Positions 44,696 through 54,874 of a DNA stretch of 64,000 nucleotides are shown here, one piece after another. The notes beneath the pieces are model-generated. The model made no database searches, was not told where the DNA came from, and worked only from the letters and a program-made list of their open reading frames with translations. The translations under genes were made by a program, and so were the position numbers. Location: contig JBBRGJ010000001.1 of the NCBI GenBank assembly GCA_038240835.1, positions 17,701 to 81,700 of the forward strand, written 5' to 3'. Source of the DNA: JBAXTE01 sp038240835 (GTDB taxonomy: Bacteria; Bacteroidota; Bacteroidia; Bacteroidales; WCHB1-69). Within the stretch, counting starts at the first letter, position 1; each line of letters opens with the position of its first letter.

Positions 44696-44726
44696 ATTAT
44701 TAATCAACATTAAACTTAAAAAAAAT

Positions 44727-46790
44727 ATGAAAAGAGTTTCAATTGTGTTTGTTTTTATAATGGCAAACCTATTTTTATCACAACCTATTTTTGCTCAAAA
44801 GAAAGGGACTGCTAATAAAGCTACGAAACCTACTACTCAAACAAATGTAGCGACTCCAGTTCAAATAGAGGATCCTATTTTGATGACGATTAATGGTGAA
44901 AAAGTCACTAAATCGGAATTTTTAGGTGTATTTCTAAAAAATAATTCGAATAAAAATGCGCCCATTGATCAAAAAAGCATCAATGAGTACTTAGATCTTT
45001 ATATCAATTTCAAACTGAAAGTAAAAGAAGCTGAGTTGTTGAAATACGATACTTCTGCTGCATTTATTAACGAGTTAGCAGGATATCGCAAACAGTTGGC
45101 ACAACCTTATTTGGTCGACAAAGAGGTAAATGAAGTATTGTTGAACGAAGCTTACGATCGTTCCAAATTTGATGTTCGCGCGAGTCATATCTTGATTCGT
45201 TTGGATAAAGACGCATCTGCAAAAGACACCTTGATCGCCTATAATAAAATCTCTGCATTAAGAAATCGTTTTATCAAAGGCGAATCTTTTGCTAAATTAG
45301 CGGTAGAAGGTTCCGAAGATCCATCCGCTCGCGATCAGAGAGAAGAAGGTGGACGTCCTGGATACAAAGGAAACAAAGGTGATTTGGGCTATTTTTCAAC
45401 ATTTGACATGGTTTATCCATTCGAAAATGCAGCTTTTTCTACACCAGTAGGTCAAGTTTCTTCAATTCTTAGAACCGATTTTGGCTACCACATTTTATAC
45501 GTTGTTGATAAAAAACCTGCATTAGGAAAAGTTCATGTTGCGCACTTATTGGTAAAACTACCAGAGAATGCAACCAAAGCTGATACCATCGCTGCATTAG
45601 CAAAAGTGGCTGAAGTAGATGCGAAAATCAAAAATGGAGAAAATTTTGAGGAACTTGTAAAAACGTATTCCGACGACAAAGGATCTTCTCCAAAAGGTGG
45701 ATTATTGCCTTGGTTTGGTCCAAATAGAATGGTTCCAGAGTTTGTGTCTGTTCTTTACAGTCTCGAATTAAACCAAGTATCTGCACCTGTAGCGACAATT
45801 TATGGATGGCATTTTATTAAAATGGTAGAAAAAAGCAAAACTCAATCTTTTGACGAAGTTAAATCTGAATTGAAAATGAAGATTGCGCGTGATGTTCGTT
45901 CCAATAAGAGTAAAGATTCATTCATCGAGAGATTAAAAGCAGAATATTCATTTGTCTATTATCCTAAAAATGTGGATGAATTTGCTTCACTATTAGATTC
46001 TTCATTTCACACAGGAAGCTGGAAAGCAACAAAAGCTTCTGGTTTAACCAAACCAATCTTTGTGCTTGATGGAAATAAATATACACAACCTCAATTTGCG
46101 GAATATTTGGAAAAACATCAAGCGGATAATTCGAAAGAAGAGTCTGGTTCTGTGTTGAAAAATAGATTCAAATCGTGGGTTGAAGAAGAGATTGTAGCTT
46201 ACGAAGATTCTCGTTTGTCGGAAAAATATCCTGACTTTAGATTATTGCTAAAAGAGTATCGTGATGGTATTTTATTGTTTGATTTAACCGACCGTAAAGT
46301 TTGGTCTAAAGCAATTAAAGATACTGTAGGGTTAGATGATTATTACGATGATTTGAAAAATAACTACAAATACCCACGCCGTGTGGATGCTACTATTTAC
46401 AAAGCAAAAGATGAGAAAAGTGCGAAAGCTGCTTTGAAAACGATTAAAAAAGAGTCTGCAAAAGGAACTGCTCCTGCTGAAATCGCTAAGATGGTCAACA
46501 AGAAAGGGGAGTTGGTAAAAGTAGAAACAGGTCTCTTTGCTGCTGGTGACAATGTAATCCTTGATGAGATTGAGTGGAAAGAAGGACTTTCGGGTGTTGA
46601 ATACATTAAAAATAGTTTCAATATCATACGTATTTCAAAAGTATTGGCTCCTTCGGTTAAACCACTTTCCGAAATCAAAGGAATTATTATTTCTGAATAT
46701 CAAAACTATTTAGAAAAAGAGTGGATTCGCGAACTAAAAGCTAAATATACAGTAGTTGTAGATCAAGAAGTATTAAAATCAATAAAATAG
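44727..46790 (+). CDS. Parvulin-type peptidyl-prolyl isomerase (SurA/PrsA-like), two PPIase domains
   Basis: A signal peptide (MKRVSIVFVF...PIFAQ) is followed by an N-terminal chaperone-like helical region and two parvulin domains: RASHILIRLDKDA...FGYHILYV (about 150-260) and VHVAHLLVKLPEN...YGWHFIKM (about 270-370). The C-terminal 310 residues are unassigned. SurA-like proteins help outer-membrane proteins fold in the periplasm. I chose the ATG at 44727, because the frame upstream runs into guaB. It is the first of three related genes. Confidence 0.88.
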   Translation: MKRVSIVFVFIMANLFLSQPIFAQKKGTANKATKPTTQTNVATPVQIEDPILMTINGEKVTKSEFLGVFLKNNSNKNAPIDQKSINEYLDLYINFKLKVKEAELLKYDTSAAFINELAGYRKQLAQPYLVDKEVNEVLLNEAYDRSKFDVRASHILIRLDKDASAKDTLIAYNKISALRNRFIKGESFAKLAVEGSEDPSARDQREEGGRPGYKGNKGDLGYFSTFDMVYPFENAAFSTPVGQVSSILRTDFGYHILYVVDKKPALGKVHVAHLLVKLPENATKADTIAALAKVAEVDAKIKNGENFEELVKTYSDDKGSSPKGGLLPWFGPNRMVPEFVSVLYSLELNQVSAPVATIYGWHFIKMVEKSKTQSFDEVKSELKMKIARDVRSNKSKDSFIERLKAEYSFVYYPKNVDEFASLLDSSFHTGSWKATKASGLTKPIFVLDGNKYTQPQFAEYLEKHQADNSKEESGSVLKNRFKSWVEEEIVAYEDSRLSEKYPDFRLLLKEYRDGILLFDLTDRKVWSKAIKDTVGLDDYYDDLKNNYKYPRRVDATIYKAKDEKSAKAALKTIKKESAKGTAPAEIAKMVNKKGELVKVETGLFAAGDNVILDEIEWKEGLSGVEYIKNSFNIIRISKVLAPSVKPLSEIKGIIISEYQNYLEKEWIRELKAKYTVVVDQEVLKSIK

Positions 46791-46793
46791 TCG

Positions 46794-47636
46794 TTGAAAA
46801 AAAGTGTAATCTTCTGCTTTTTTGCAGTTCTGATGTTTCTCTCTTCTTGCAATAACCATCGAGATGATGTGGCATTGGCAAAAGTGGGTAGTGAATATTT
46901 GTATGCCTCCGATTTGAAAGGATTGGTCTCAGATAACGCTACCTCTGCCGATAGTGCATTGATCGTAAGTAGTTATGTTCAATCGTGGGTAGAGCAACAG
47001 ATTATGGCTCAAAAAGCAGAAGATGAACTTCCTTCGTCTAAAAGAGATTTTAAAAAGCAATTAGAAACCTATAAACTCTCGCTTTTGATTCAGGCGTATG
47101 AATTTGATTATGTCGATAAACATTTAGATACATTGGTTTCAGAAAAAGAGATTTCTACCTATTATAATACGCATGTATCCGATTTTCAATTGAACTCAAA
47201 TATTATTCAACTGATTTTTGTGAAATTCAAAAATTCACATCCGTTGATTAATCGAGTGAAACAGATGCTGTTCTCAAAAGCTCCCAATAAAAATTTGATT
47301 TCTAAGACGGTAGAAAAAGAAGCAGAGAACTTTTTTTTGGATGATAAAACATGGCTATTATTCGACGATATCACCAAAGAGTTGCCTCTTCAAAACTTTC
47401 AACAGTCTCAGTTTTTCTATAATAATCAGCTTGAGATAAAAGATTCATTGTATCATTATTTAATTGTGATTAAAGACTTTAAAATAAAAGATGGTGTTTC
47501 TCCGTTGATGTACGAACGCGAAAATATAAAAACGATTATCTTAAATAATAGAAAGAATATATTGTTAGAAAAACTACGATCAGAGGTTAAGAAAAAAGCG
47601 ATAGAAAACTCTGATTTCGAAATATTCCAAAAATAA
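46794..47636 (+). CDS. Lipoprotein related to the SurA-type folding factors, TTG start
   Basis: The gene starts with TTG three bases after the previous stop; no ATG is available upstream of the lipoprotein signal (KKSVIFCFFAVLMFLSSCNN), so the TTG is decisive. The next residues (VALAKVGSEYLYASDLKGLV) resemble the N-terminal segment of SurA-type isomerases, but I see no parvulin catalytic domain. It may be an inactive chaperone lipoprotein partnering its two neighbours. The function is inferred from position and N-terminal similarity. Confidence 0.78.
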   Translation: MKKSVIFCFFAVLMFLSSCNNHRDDVALAKVGSEYLYASDLKGLVSDNATSADSALIVSSYVQSWVEQQIMAQKAEDELPSSKRDFKKQLETYKLSLLIQAYEFDYVDKHLDTLVSEKEISTYYNTHVSDFQLNSNIIQLIFVKFKNSHPLINRVKQMLFSKAPNKNLISKTVEKEAENFFLDDKTWLLFDDITKELPLQNFQQSQFFYNNQLEIKDSLYHYLIVIKDFKIKDGVSPLMYERENIKTIILNNRKNILLEKLRSEVKKKAIENSDFEIFQK

Positions 47637-47641
47637 ATAAA

Positions 47642-48997
47642 ATGAAATTATTAAAATTAAGTGCTCTGTTTATTGTCCTTTTTGTGATGGGCTTTTCGGT
47701 GAATGGTCAGGATAAGAAACCTGTAATCGATGAAGTAGTCGCCACTGTGGGAAATAAAGCGATTCTGTTGTCTGAGATTGAAAATCAGTATCTTCAATAT
47801 AAATTGCAAAATCAAACGGAAGATTCAGACATCGATATCCGATGCATGATTTTGGATAATTTGATGTTGAGTAAACTCTTGATTACGCAAGCCCAATTGG
47901 ATAGTGTCGAGATTACCGATGGTCAAGTGGAAGAGAGAATTGAGCGAAATATGAGATACTTTATTTCGCAATTTGGCTCTAAACAGAAATTGGAAGAGTA
48001 TTACAAGAAAAGCATGAAGGATATTAAAGATGAGTTGCGTGATAATGTAAGAGAGCAGCTTTATGTTGAATTTATGCAAGAAAAAATAACCAGAGGCGTT
48101 GTTATTACACCTTCGGAGATCAATACCTATTTTAAGAAAATACCAGTGGACAGTATTCCAATTTTTCCTGCAGAATATGAGATGTCTGAAATTGCAAAAG
48201 TTCCAAAAATATCTCAAAATCAAATGGATGCGGCTAAGTTTAAACTCAATGGACTGAGGGATCGTATTGTCGCAGGCGAAGGTTTTGCTACATTGGCAGT
48301 ATTATACTCCGAAGATCCGGGTAGCGCTGTAAAAGGTGGCGAATTGGGTTTTGTAAATAGGGGAGAGTTGTATCCAGAATTTGAAACCGCTGCTTTTGCG
48401 CTTAAACAAGGAGAGATATCGCCAATTATTAAATCAAAAGCTGGTTATCATATCATCCAGCTGATTGAGCGCCGTGGACAATCCATCAACGTACGTCATA
48501 TTTTGATTATGCTGAAACCAGCGATGGAAGATATGATTAGCGTGAAATCTTCGCTCGATTCGGTGTATACATTGCTCAAAAGCAGTTCGTTATCCGTGGA
48601 TGAAGCTATTTCGACTTATTCCGAATCTCCGACCAAAAAGAACGGTGGATACATTATTAACCCATATTCAGGTAGCCTTTCATTCTCCGAAAACCAAATG
48701 GACGAGTCATTAGCTTCTGCTGTTGAGAAACTTACAGTTGGTGAATTTTCAAAACCAATGGTTTCCAAAAACGAAGAGGGTGAACTCTGTTACCGAATAG
48801 TGATTCTTAAAAAGAAAACAATGCCTCATAAAGCGAATATTTTAGACGATTATGATAAAATTCAAAAAGCAGCTTTAGAAGATAAGAAACAACGAACATT
48901 GGATAAATATGTATCCGATAAAATTGTGGATATTTATATAAATATTTTGCCAGCATATAAAAAGTGTTCATTTATGCACACGTGGATAAAGGAGTAG
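47642..48997 (+). CDS. surA: SurA-like periplasmic peptidyl-prolyl isomerase
   Basis: A signal peptide is followed by the SurA N-terminal helices (VIDEVVATVGNKAILLSEIE) and two parvulin domains: one at about residues 175-275 (GEGFATLAVLYSEDPGS, GYHIIQLIE) and a second beginning at NVRHILIMLKP (about 283). It assists folding and delivery of outer-membrane proteins. The 451 residues are normal for SurA. MoxR starts four bases after its stop. Confidence 0.9.
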   Translation: MKLLKLSALFIVLFVMGFSVNGQDKKPVIDEVVATVGNKAILLSEIENQYLQYKLQNQTEDSDIDIRCMILDNLMLSKLLITQAQLDSVEITDGQVEERIERNMRYFISQFGSKQKLEEYYKKSMKDIKDELRDNVREQLYVEFMQEKITRGVVITPSEINTYFKKIPVDSIPIFPAEYEMSEIAKVPKISQNQMDAAKFKLNGLRDRIVAGEGFATLAVLYSEDPGSAVKGGELGFVNRGELYPEFETAAFALKQGEISPIIKSKAGYHIIQLIERRGQSINVRHILIMLKPAMEDMISVKSSLDSVYTLLKSSSLSVDEAISTYSESPTKKNGGYIINPYSGSLSFSENQMDESLASAVEKLTVGEFSKPMVSKNEEGELCYRIVILKKKTMPHKANILDDYDKIQKAALEDKKQRTLDKYVSDKIVDIYINILPAYKKCSFMHTWIKE

Positions 48998-49000
48998 TTT

Positions 49001-49969
49001 ATGATGATTTTTAAAGATGATGTAGAAGCCGTAGACGCTTTTATTGAGAAATATAATAGGATTAGAAAAGAGGTGGCCACGGTCATTGTTGGTCAGGATG
49101 ATGTAGTGAGAGATGTGCTTATTGCTATCTTTTGCAGAAGTCACGCCTTGTTAGTAGGTGTTCCCGGATTAGCAAAAACATTGATGGTGACCACCATTGC
49201 TAAAAGTATTGGTTTGTCGTTTAATCGAATTCAGTTTACGCCCGATTTAATGCCGAGTGATATTATGGGAACTGAAATTTTGGACGAAAGTCGTAAGTTG
49301 AAGTTTGTAAAAGGTCCGGTGTTTTCGAACATTGTACTTGCCGATGAAATCAACAGAACTCCGCCAAAAACACAATCAGCGTTGTTGGAAGCTATGCAAG
49401 AGCGGACCGTTTCCATCGCTGGAACTTCGCACCAACTGCCCAATCCATTCTTTGTACTTGCTACACAAAACCCTATTGAACAAGAGGGAACCTATACATT
49501 GCCCGAGGCTCAACTCGATCGATTTATGTTTAATATCAACTTAGATTATCCCTCTTTTGATCAGGAGTTGGAGATTGTGAAAAGTACAATCACCCGAGAT
49601 TTACCTGAACCTGCTTCGGTGATGTCGGTGGAAGAGATTTTGTTTTTTCAACAGTTAATGCAACGAATTCCAATTGTGGAGAATGTTTATCGATATGCTG
49701 TAAATATTTCTGTAAAATCTCGTCCAGAGACTGAAATGGCTCACCCTTATGCCAACCAATATCTTTCGTGGGGCGCAGGACCTCGTGCTTCGCAGAATCT
49801 GATTATGGCAGCTCGCTGTCATGCTTTGATTCAAGGGAAACATGCTCCAGATATTGAAGATGTTAGAGCCGTGGCTCCATCTATACTTCGACATCGATTG
49901 GTGAAAAACTATAAAGCCGAAGCCGATGGTGTTTCTGTAGAGAATATCATTGAAGCATTTTTGAAATAA
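49001..49969 (+). CDS. MoxR-family AAA+ ATPase
   Basis: MoxR ATPases act as chaperones, often with von Willebrand-type partners. Walker A is GVPGLAKT (about residues 54-61), Walker B is VLADEINR (about 112-119), and FVLATQNPIEQEGTYTLPEAQLDRF is the conserved sensor region, here split: LATQNPIEQEG and LPEAQLDRF. An unusually clear AGGAG (48990-48994) stands seven bases before the ATG, inside the end of surA. The usual DUF58 and VWA partner genes do not follow; gldF does. Confidence 0.93.
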   Translation: MMIFKDDVEAVDAFIEKYNRIRKEVATVIVGQDDVVRDVLIAIFCRSHALLVGVPGLAKTLMVTTIAKSIGLSFNRIQFTPDLMPSDIMGTEILDESRKLKFVKGPVFSNIVLADEINRTPPKTQSALLEAMQERTVSIAGTSHQLPNPFFVLATQNPIEQEGTYTLPEAQLDRFMFNINLDYPSFDQELEIVKSTITRDLPEPASVMSVEEILFFQQLMQRIPIVENVYRYAVNISVKSRPETEMAHPYANQYLSWGAGPRASQNLIMAARCHALIQGKHAPDIEDVRAVAPSILRHRLVKNYKAEADGVSVENIIEAFLK

Positions 49970-50079
49970 GTAATTTTGGATTTTTCTTGATTTGAAAAAC
50001 GGAATCTATTCCTTTAATAAAGAAGAATCTTACAATCATAAAAACGACATTAATAATCACTAATATCAATTTATAAATT

Positions 50080-50811
50080 ATGAAAAGTCTTTTCCTTCGA
50101 GAAATAAAGAGCTTTTTAAACTCACTGATTGGTTACATCATCATCAGTGTTTTTCTTGTCATCACAGGACTCTTTTTGTGGGTATTCCCACTCGACTTTA
50201 ACGTGTTGAACATGGGATATGCAAACCTTGATGGGTTGTTTATCATTGGGCCATACGTTTTCTTGTTTTTAGTGCCTGCCATTACCATGAAGTCTTTTGC
50301 AGAGGAGAAACGGTCAGGAACCATCGAAATTCTTTTCACAAAACCGCTCTCTGATTTAGAAATTATTTTAGCGAAATTCTTTGCAGATATTACCTTGTTG
50401 GTTATCTCCTTAATTCCCACACTTATTTATTTCTACTCTGTTTATCAACTTGGATTTCCAAAGGGAAACCTTGACCAAGCAGCGATGTGGGGCTCTTATT
50501 TGGGCCTTGTTTTTATAGGTGCTACTTTTATTTCAATTGGACTTTTTGCCTCTTCTGTTACCGAGAACCAAATTATTTCGTTCGTATTAGCACTTCTGCT
50601 TTGTGGAACCATGTTTATCGGTTTTGAGTTTATGTACTCGCTCGAGTTATTTGGATCTTTCGACCTTTTTGTAAAATCGTTAGGAATGAGTCAACACTAT
50701 TCTTCTATCAGTAGAGGAGTCATAGATACACGAGATGTAATCTACTTTTTAAGCGTCATCGCTTTCTTTACTTTATTGTCTAAGGTTTCACTTCAAAGCA
50801 GAAAATGGTAA
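50080..50811 (+). CDS. gldF: ABC-transporter permease, GldF-type
   Basis: Six hydrophobic segments and the loop SFAEEKRSGTIEILFTKPLSD, typical of ABC-2 permeases of the GldF type. In Flavobacterium GldF works with GldA (ATPase) and GldG in gliding motility, but homologues occur in non-gliding Bacteroidetes. No ATPase gene is present nearby. Its stop overlaps the gldG start region as TAATG (50809-50813). Confidence 0.86.
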   Translation: MKSLFLREIKSFLNSLIGYIIISVFLVITGLFLWVFPLDFNVLNMGYANLDGLFIIGPYVFLFLVPAITMKSFAEEKRSGTIEILFTKPLSDLEIILAKFFADITLLVISLIPTLIYFYSVYQLGFPKGNLDQAAMWGSYLGLVFIGATFISIGLFASSVTENQIISFVLALLLCGTMFIGFEFMYSLELFGSFDLFVKSLGMSQHYSSISRGVIDTRDVIYFLSVIAFFTLLSKVSLQSRKW

Positions 50812-52598
50812 TGGAAACATCAAATATCAAACAGGTTGAAATGAAATCAACTGAGAAAAAATCCTTTTTTAATCGCCGAAATGTCAGAAAAATCAACATC
50901 ATTCAGCTGGTTGTTGCGTTTGTATTCCTGATATTATTTAATGTTATTAGCTCTTTTATCTTCTATCGACTTGATTTAACTGCCGAAAAACGCTTCACAC
51001 TTTCCAAAGCGACCAAGGAGATGTTGAAAGAGTTGGATGATATTGTCTACTTCAAAATTTATCTAGATGGTGATTTTCCTGCTGGTTTCAAACGATTGCA
51101 AAAGGAGACCAAAGAGATTTTAAACGAGTTCAGAGCTTATTCGGATAATATTCAATACGAATTTGTAAACCCAACGGAAGGAAAAGATAAACGAGAACTT
51201 GGAATGTTGTACAATCAACTGGTGAAAAAAGGGATTGAACCTACTCAAATGCAAAATAGAACGGCAGAAGGAGTGGAGACAAAAGTGGTTTTTCCAGGTG
51301 CTATTGTCACTTACAAGAATCGTGAGTTGCCTTTGCAGTTGCTGATGAGCAATATGAGTTTGGGGTCTGAAGATGTTTTAAATGCTTCTATTCAAACGCT
51401 GGAATATAATATTGCAAGTGTAATCAAAAAGTTGCAAAACCCTGTTAAACCCAAAATTGCATTCATCGAAGGTCACGGAGAACTGGATGTGAACCAGGTG
51501 ATGTCTATTTCTAACGATTTAAACTCTTTTTATGAGATAGAACGCGTTCGTTTGGATGGACAAATCAATAGTTTGCGTGTCTTCCAAATGGATTCTGTGT
51601 CTGGAAAAACCGTGATTTCGAATAAGTACAAAGCCATCATTATTGCCAAACCTGATTCTACGTTCTCTCAACAAGATAAGTTTATCATCGATCAATATGT
51701 GATGCGTGGTGGAAATATATTATGGTTGGTAGATCCTGTATTTGCCGAAATGGACAGCATGAGCGTAAAAGGGGAGTCAATTGGAATTCCAAATGAGCTA
51801 AATTTAACGGATATGTTTTTCCGCTATGGAGTTCGGATGAATGCCAACTTATTGCAGGATTTGAATGCACTTCCAATTCCGATTATGACTGGTAAAATGG
51901 GAAATCAACCTCAGATGGAGATGATTAGTTGGTTGTACTTTCCAATATTAACACCACTGACGAATCACCCTATTACTAAAAACCTAAATTCAATCCGTAC
52001 CGAGTTTATCAGCAGCATTGATACGGTAGGCGATCCAGATATTAAAAAATCTATATTGCTGACTACTTCTAGATACACTAAAATGGTGAATGCACCAGCA
52101 ATTATCAGTTTAAATGTGTTGAAAATCAAACCCGATAAGAGAGAGTTTGGCTTAAATAGTCTGCCGGTGTCGGTTTTGTGCGAAGGAAAGTTTACTTCTG
52201 TGTTCAAAGATCGGTTGACGGGCGACATGGATACTAATAACTTGATCTCTTTCATCGAAAAATCAAAAACTGCCTCTAAAATGGTCTTTGTGGCCGATGG
52301 AGATATCATCAAAAATCAATTTTCGAAACAAGGACCTTTGCCATTGGGATACGACAAATATACCCAGATGAATTTTGGGAATAAGGATTTTATTTTGAAT
52401 GTGATGAATTACTTGTGTGGTGACGAAACATTGATGCAAGTAAGAGCACGTGAGGTTAAGATCCGATTGTTGGACAACAACAAAATCTTACGTAATAAAT
52501 TCTATTGGGAGATGTTTAACATAGCAACGCCCCTTGTCGTTATCTTCTTGATGGGATTGGTGTTGATGTTTTTAAGAAAGAAAAAATATTCTAAATAA
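50811..52598 (+). CDS. gldG: GldG-family ABC transporter component
   Basis: A cytoplasmic tail leads to a transmembrane helix (about residues 28-50, IIQLVVAFVFLILFNVISSF), then a long periplasmic domain with KIAFIEGHGELD and IIAKPDSTFSQQDKFIIDQY (the GATase-like fold of GldG), and a C-terminal helix (LVVIFLMGLVLMFL) near residue 575. The ATG at 50811 overlaps the gldF stop; an ATG at 50805 is possible. It forms the transporter with GldF and may act on the cell envelope. Confidence 0.88.
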   Translation: METSNIKQVEMKSTEKKSFFNRRNVRKINIIQLVVAFVFLILFNVISSFIFYRLDLTAEKRFTLSKATKEMLKELDDIVYFKIYLDGDFPAGFKRLQKETKEILNEFRAYSDNIQYEFVNPTEGKDKRELGMLYNQLVKKGIEPTQMQNRTAEGVETKVVFPGAIVTYKNRELPLQLLMSNMSLGSEDVLNASIQTLEYNIASVIKKLQNPVKPKIAFIEGHGELDVNQVMSISNDLNSFYEIERVRLDGQINSLRVFQMDSVSGKTVISNKYKAIIIAKPDSTFSQQDKFIIDQYVMRGGNILWLVDPVFAEMDSMSVKGESIGIPNELNLTDMFFRYGVRMNANLLQDLNALPIPIMTGKMGNQPQMEMISWLYFPILTPLTNHPITKNLNSIRTEFISSIDTVGDPDIKKSILLTTSRYTKMVNAPAIISLNVLKIKPDKREFGLNSLPVSVLCEGKFTSVFKDRLTGDMDTNNLISFIEKSKTASKMVFVADGDIIKNQFSKQGPLPLGYDKYTQMNFGNKDFILNVMNYLCGDETLMQVRAREVKIRLLDNNKILRNKFYWEMFNIATPLVVIFLMGLVLMFLRKKKYSK

Positions 52599-52611
52599 TT
52601 TTAAAAAATAG

Positions 52612-53670
52612 ATGAAAAAGAATAAAATTACCATTATTTCGATTTTAGCACTTACCCTTGTTGCGATTATTTTAATAGTTATCAACAATAGGAAAAGCAC
52701 AATGAGTCGTTACGAAACTGAGTTTGCTATTAATGATACAGCCTCGGTGTCTAAGATTTTTATTGCCAATAAAGCTGGGAAAAGCGTAAAATTGGTCAGA
52801 GAAGGGGTGGATAAGTGGCAACTGAATGATAAATATGAAGCCACCGTGGAAAATGTGACTTTGTTGCTTGCAGCCATGAAGAGCATTCGTGTATATTCGC
52901 CCATCCCTAAGGCAGCACACAACAACATGGTTAAACGTATGGCCTCGGCATCCACAAAAGTTGAGATTTATCAAAATGTTCACTTTATCGATTTCTGGGG
53001 AATGAAACTTTTTCCATACGAAAAATGTACACGTACATACTACATGGGCGATCCAACCATGGATAACAGCGGAAACTTTATGATGATGGAAGACGCAAAA
53101 CATATTTTCATTGTCTCATTGCCTGGTTTTAGAGGTTTTATCTCTCCAAGATATTCATTTTTAGAACAAGATTGGCGCGATCATACTGTTTTTAGATCCA
53201 AACTATCTCAGATAAAAGAGGTTAAATATGAGCTAATAGAGGCTCCAAAAGAGTCGTTTAAAATAGTAGCTTTGGGAAATAGAAAATTTGATTTGGTTAG
53301 ACTTTCTGATAATGCCACCGCTCCTCAATACGATACCGCTAAGGTTATCGATCAACTTTCACTTTTTAGAAGTCTGAAATATGAAGCAACAGTGACAGAT
53401 ATGGATCCTGTGAAAAAAGATTCTATCATCAGAAACAACCTCTTTCAAGTTACAACATTAACGGAGACCTCTGGAAAAGTAACCAAAGTAAAAATGTACA
53501 GGATTCCAGAATTGCTTATTCTTGACCAAACAGATATGAACATTGTTCAGATGGATTATAGCCGAGAAAAGTTCTATATCATAATAAATGATGCCAAAGA
53601 GATGCAGATTGCTCAGTACTTTGTCTTTGAACGATTGCTCCAACCTTTAAGTTATTATCTTACTCGTTGA
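52612..53670 (+). CDS. DUF4340-type membrane-anchored protein
   Basis: One N-terminal transmembrane helix (IISILALTLVAIILIVINN) is followed by a soluble part with SVSKIFIANKAGKSVKLVR and WQLNDKYEATVENV, resembling DUF4340 proteins. These often accompany GldF/GldG and may sense or bind a ligand for the transporter. Function is unknown. The start is 13 bases after gldG, and dnaN follows 78 bases later. Confidence 0.82.
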   Translation: MKKNKITIISILALTLVAIILIVINNRKSTMSRYETEFAINDTASVSKIFIANKAGKSVKLVREGVDKWQLNDKYEATVENVTLLLAAMKSIRVYSPIPKAAHNNMVKRMASASTKVEIYQNVHFIDFWGMKLFPYEKCTRTYYMGDPTMDNSGNFMMMEDAKHIFIVSLPGFRGFISPRYSFLEQDWRDHTVFRSKLSQIKEVKYELIEAPKESFKIVALGNRKFDLVRLSDNATAPQYDTAKVIDQLSLFRSLKYEATVTDMDPVKKDSIIRNNLFQVTTLTETSGKVTKVKMYRIPELLILDQTDMNIVQMDYSREKFYIIINDAKEMQIAQYFVFERLLQPLSYYLTR

Positions 53671-53702
53671 TAACTTTATTTCTTACGTAATAAATATTTT
53701 TT

Positions 53703-53710
53703 TATATTTG
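53703..53710 (+). promoter_or_regulatory. -7 promoter element for dnaN
   Basis: TATATTTG fits TAnnTTTG and ends 38 bases before the dnaN ATG, so dnaN has its own promoter despite following the gld genes. Confidence 0.6.
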
Positions 53711-53748
53711 CTAATTGCAATACATATTATTCAAAAAAACAGCGACCA

Positions 53749-54873
53749 ATGAAATTTATAGTATCGAGTTCCCAGCTTTCAAAAAGTTTACAATCAATTA
53801 GCGGTGTGTTGACTAACAACGGAGCCGTTCCAATTATTCAAAACTTTTTATTCACCGTTAAAGGTGAGACTCTTTCAGTATCTGCTACTGATTTAGAGAC
53901 AACCATGACTACAAACCTAATGCTCAGCAAGTCTGATACTGACGGATCGGTAGTTATTCAGTCTAAATTACTCATGGATACCATTAAAAATTTACCAGAA
54001 GTTCCTATGATTTTTAACATTGATTTGGAAGCGAATCTTGTTGAAATTCAAGCAAATGAAGGTTCTTACAAATTAGCTTGCTTTAATGCAGATGATTTTC
54101 CAATGCCTAACGATCTTGAAAATGCAAACCATGTTCAACTCTCTTCTTCATTGGTGAAATCGGCTATTACCAAGACTTTATTCGCTACCGGAACGGATGA
54201 GATGAGAATTGCAATGACCGGCGTTTTCTGTGAGTTAAGTGCAGAAAATGTAACATTTGTGGCTACCGATGCTCATAAATTGGTTAGATATCGTCGTACA
54301 GATGTATCTTCAAGCAACTCATTCTCGTTTATTTTTCCAAAAAAACCGTTGAACCAATTGAAATCAAATCTTCCAGATGATGATTCTATGGTTACCATCG
54401 AGTATGATAGCACCAATGTGAGATTTATATTTTCTAACTTTATCTTAAACGCTCGTTTAATTGATGGAAAATATCCAAATTACGAAGCCGTAATTCCAAC
54501 CAACAATCCAAATGTTTTATTTATAGAACGTGTGTCGTTGTTGAACTCTTTACGTCGTGTTTCTATCTATTCAAATCCTTCGGTGATGCAAGTGCGTTTT
54601 AAACTTAGTTTAAATGATCTTGTGTTGAGCGCTGAAGATTCTGAATTGAGCAACTTGGCCGTTGAAAAACTAAATTGTAATTATGATGGCGACGAAATGG
54701 AAATTGGATTTAATGCTAAATTCCTAATCGAAATGCTAAATAACCTCGAAACTTCGGATGTTAAAATCGAAATGTCACAACCAAGTCGCGCTGGTATTCT
54801 TTACCCAGTGGATAATCCAAATACTGCCGAAGAGATATTGATGTTGGTGATGCCAGTGATGCTAAACAGCTAG
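53749..54873 (+). CDS. dnaN: DNA polymerase III beta sliding clamp
   Basis: DnaN forms the ring that tethers DNA polymerase III to DNA. The three clamp domains run from MKFIVSSSQLSKSLQSISGV through ATDAHKLVRYR (about residue 173-183) to the C-terminal LVMPVMLNS, all conserved in the family. The 374 residues are of normal length. In Bacteroidetes dnaN commonly lies next to gldG-type genes, as here, far from dnaA. Confidence 0.96.
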   Translation: MKFIVSSSQLSKSLQSISGVLTNNGAVPIIQNFLFTVKGETLSVSATDLETTMTTNLMLSKSDTDGSVVIQSKLLMDTIKNLPEVPMIFNIDLEANLVEIQANEGSYKLACFNADDFPMPNDLENANHVQLSSSLVKSAITKTLFATGTDEMRIAMTGVFCELSAENVTFVATDAHKLVRYRRTDVSSSNSFSFIFPKKPLNQLKSNLPDDDSMVTIEYDSTNVRFIFSNFILNARLIDGKYPNYEAVIPTNNPNVLFIERVSLLNSLRRVSIYSNPSVMQVRFKLSLNDLVLSAEDSELSNLAVEKLNCNYDGDEMEIGFNAKFLIEMLNNLETSDVKIEMSQPSRAGILYPVDNPNTAEEILMLVMPVMLNS

Positions 54874-54874
54874 T

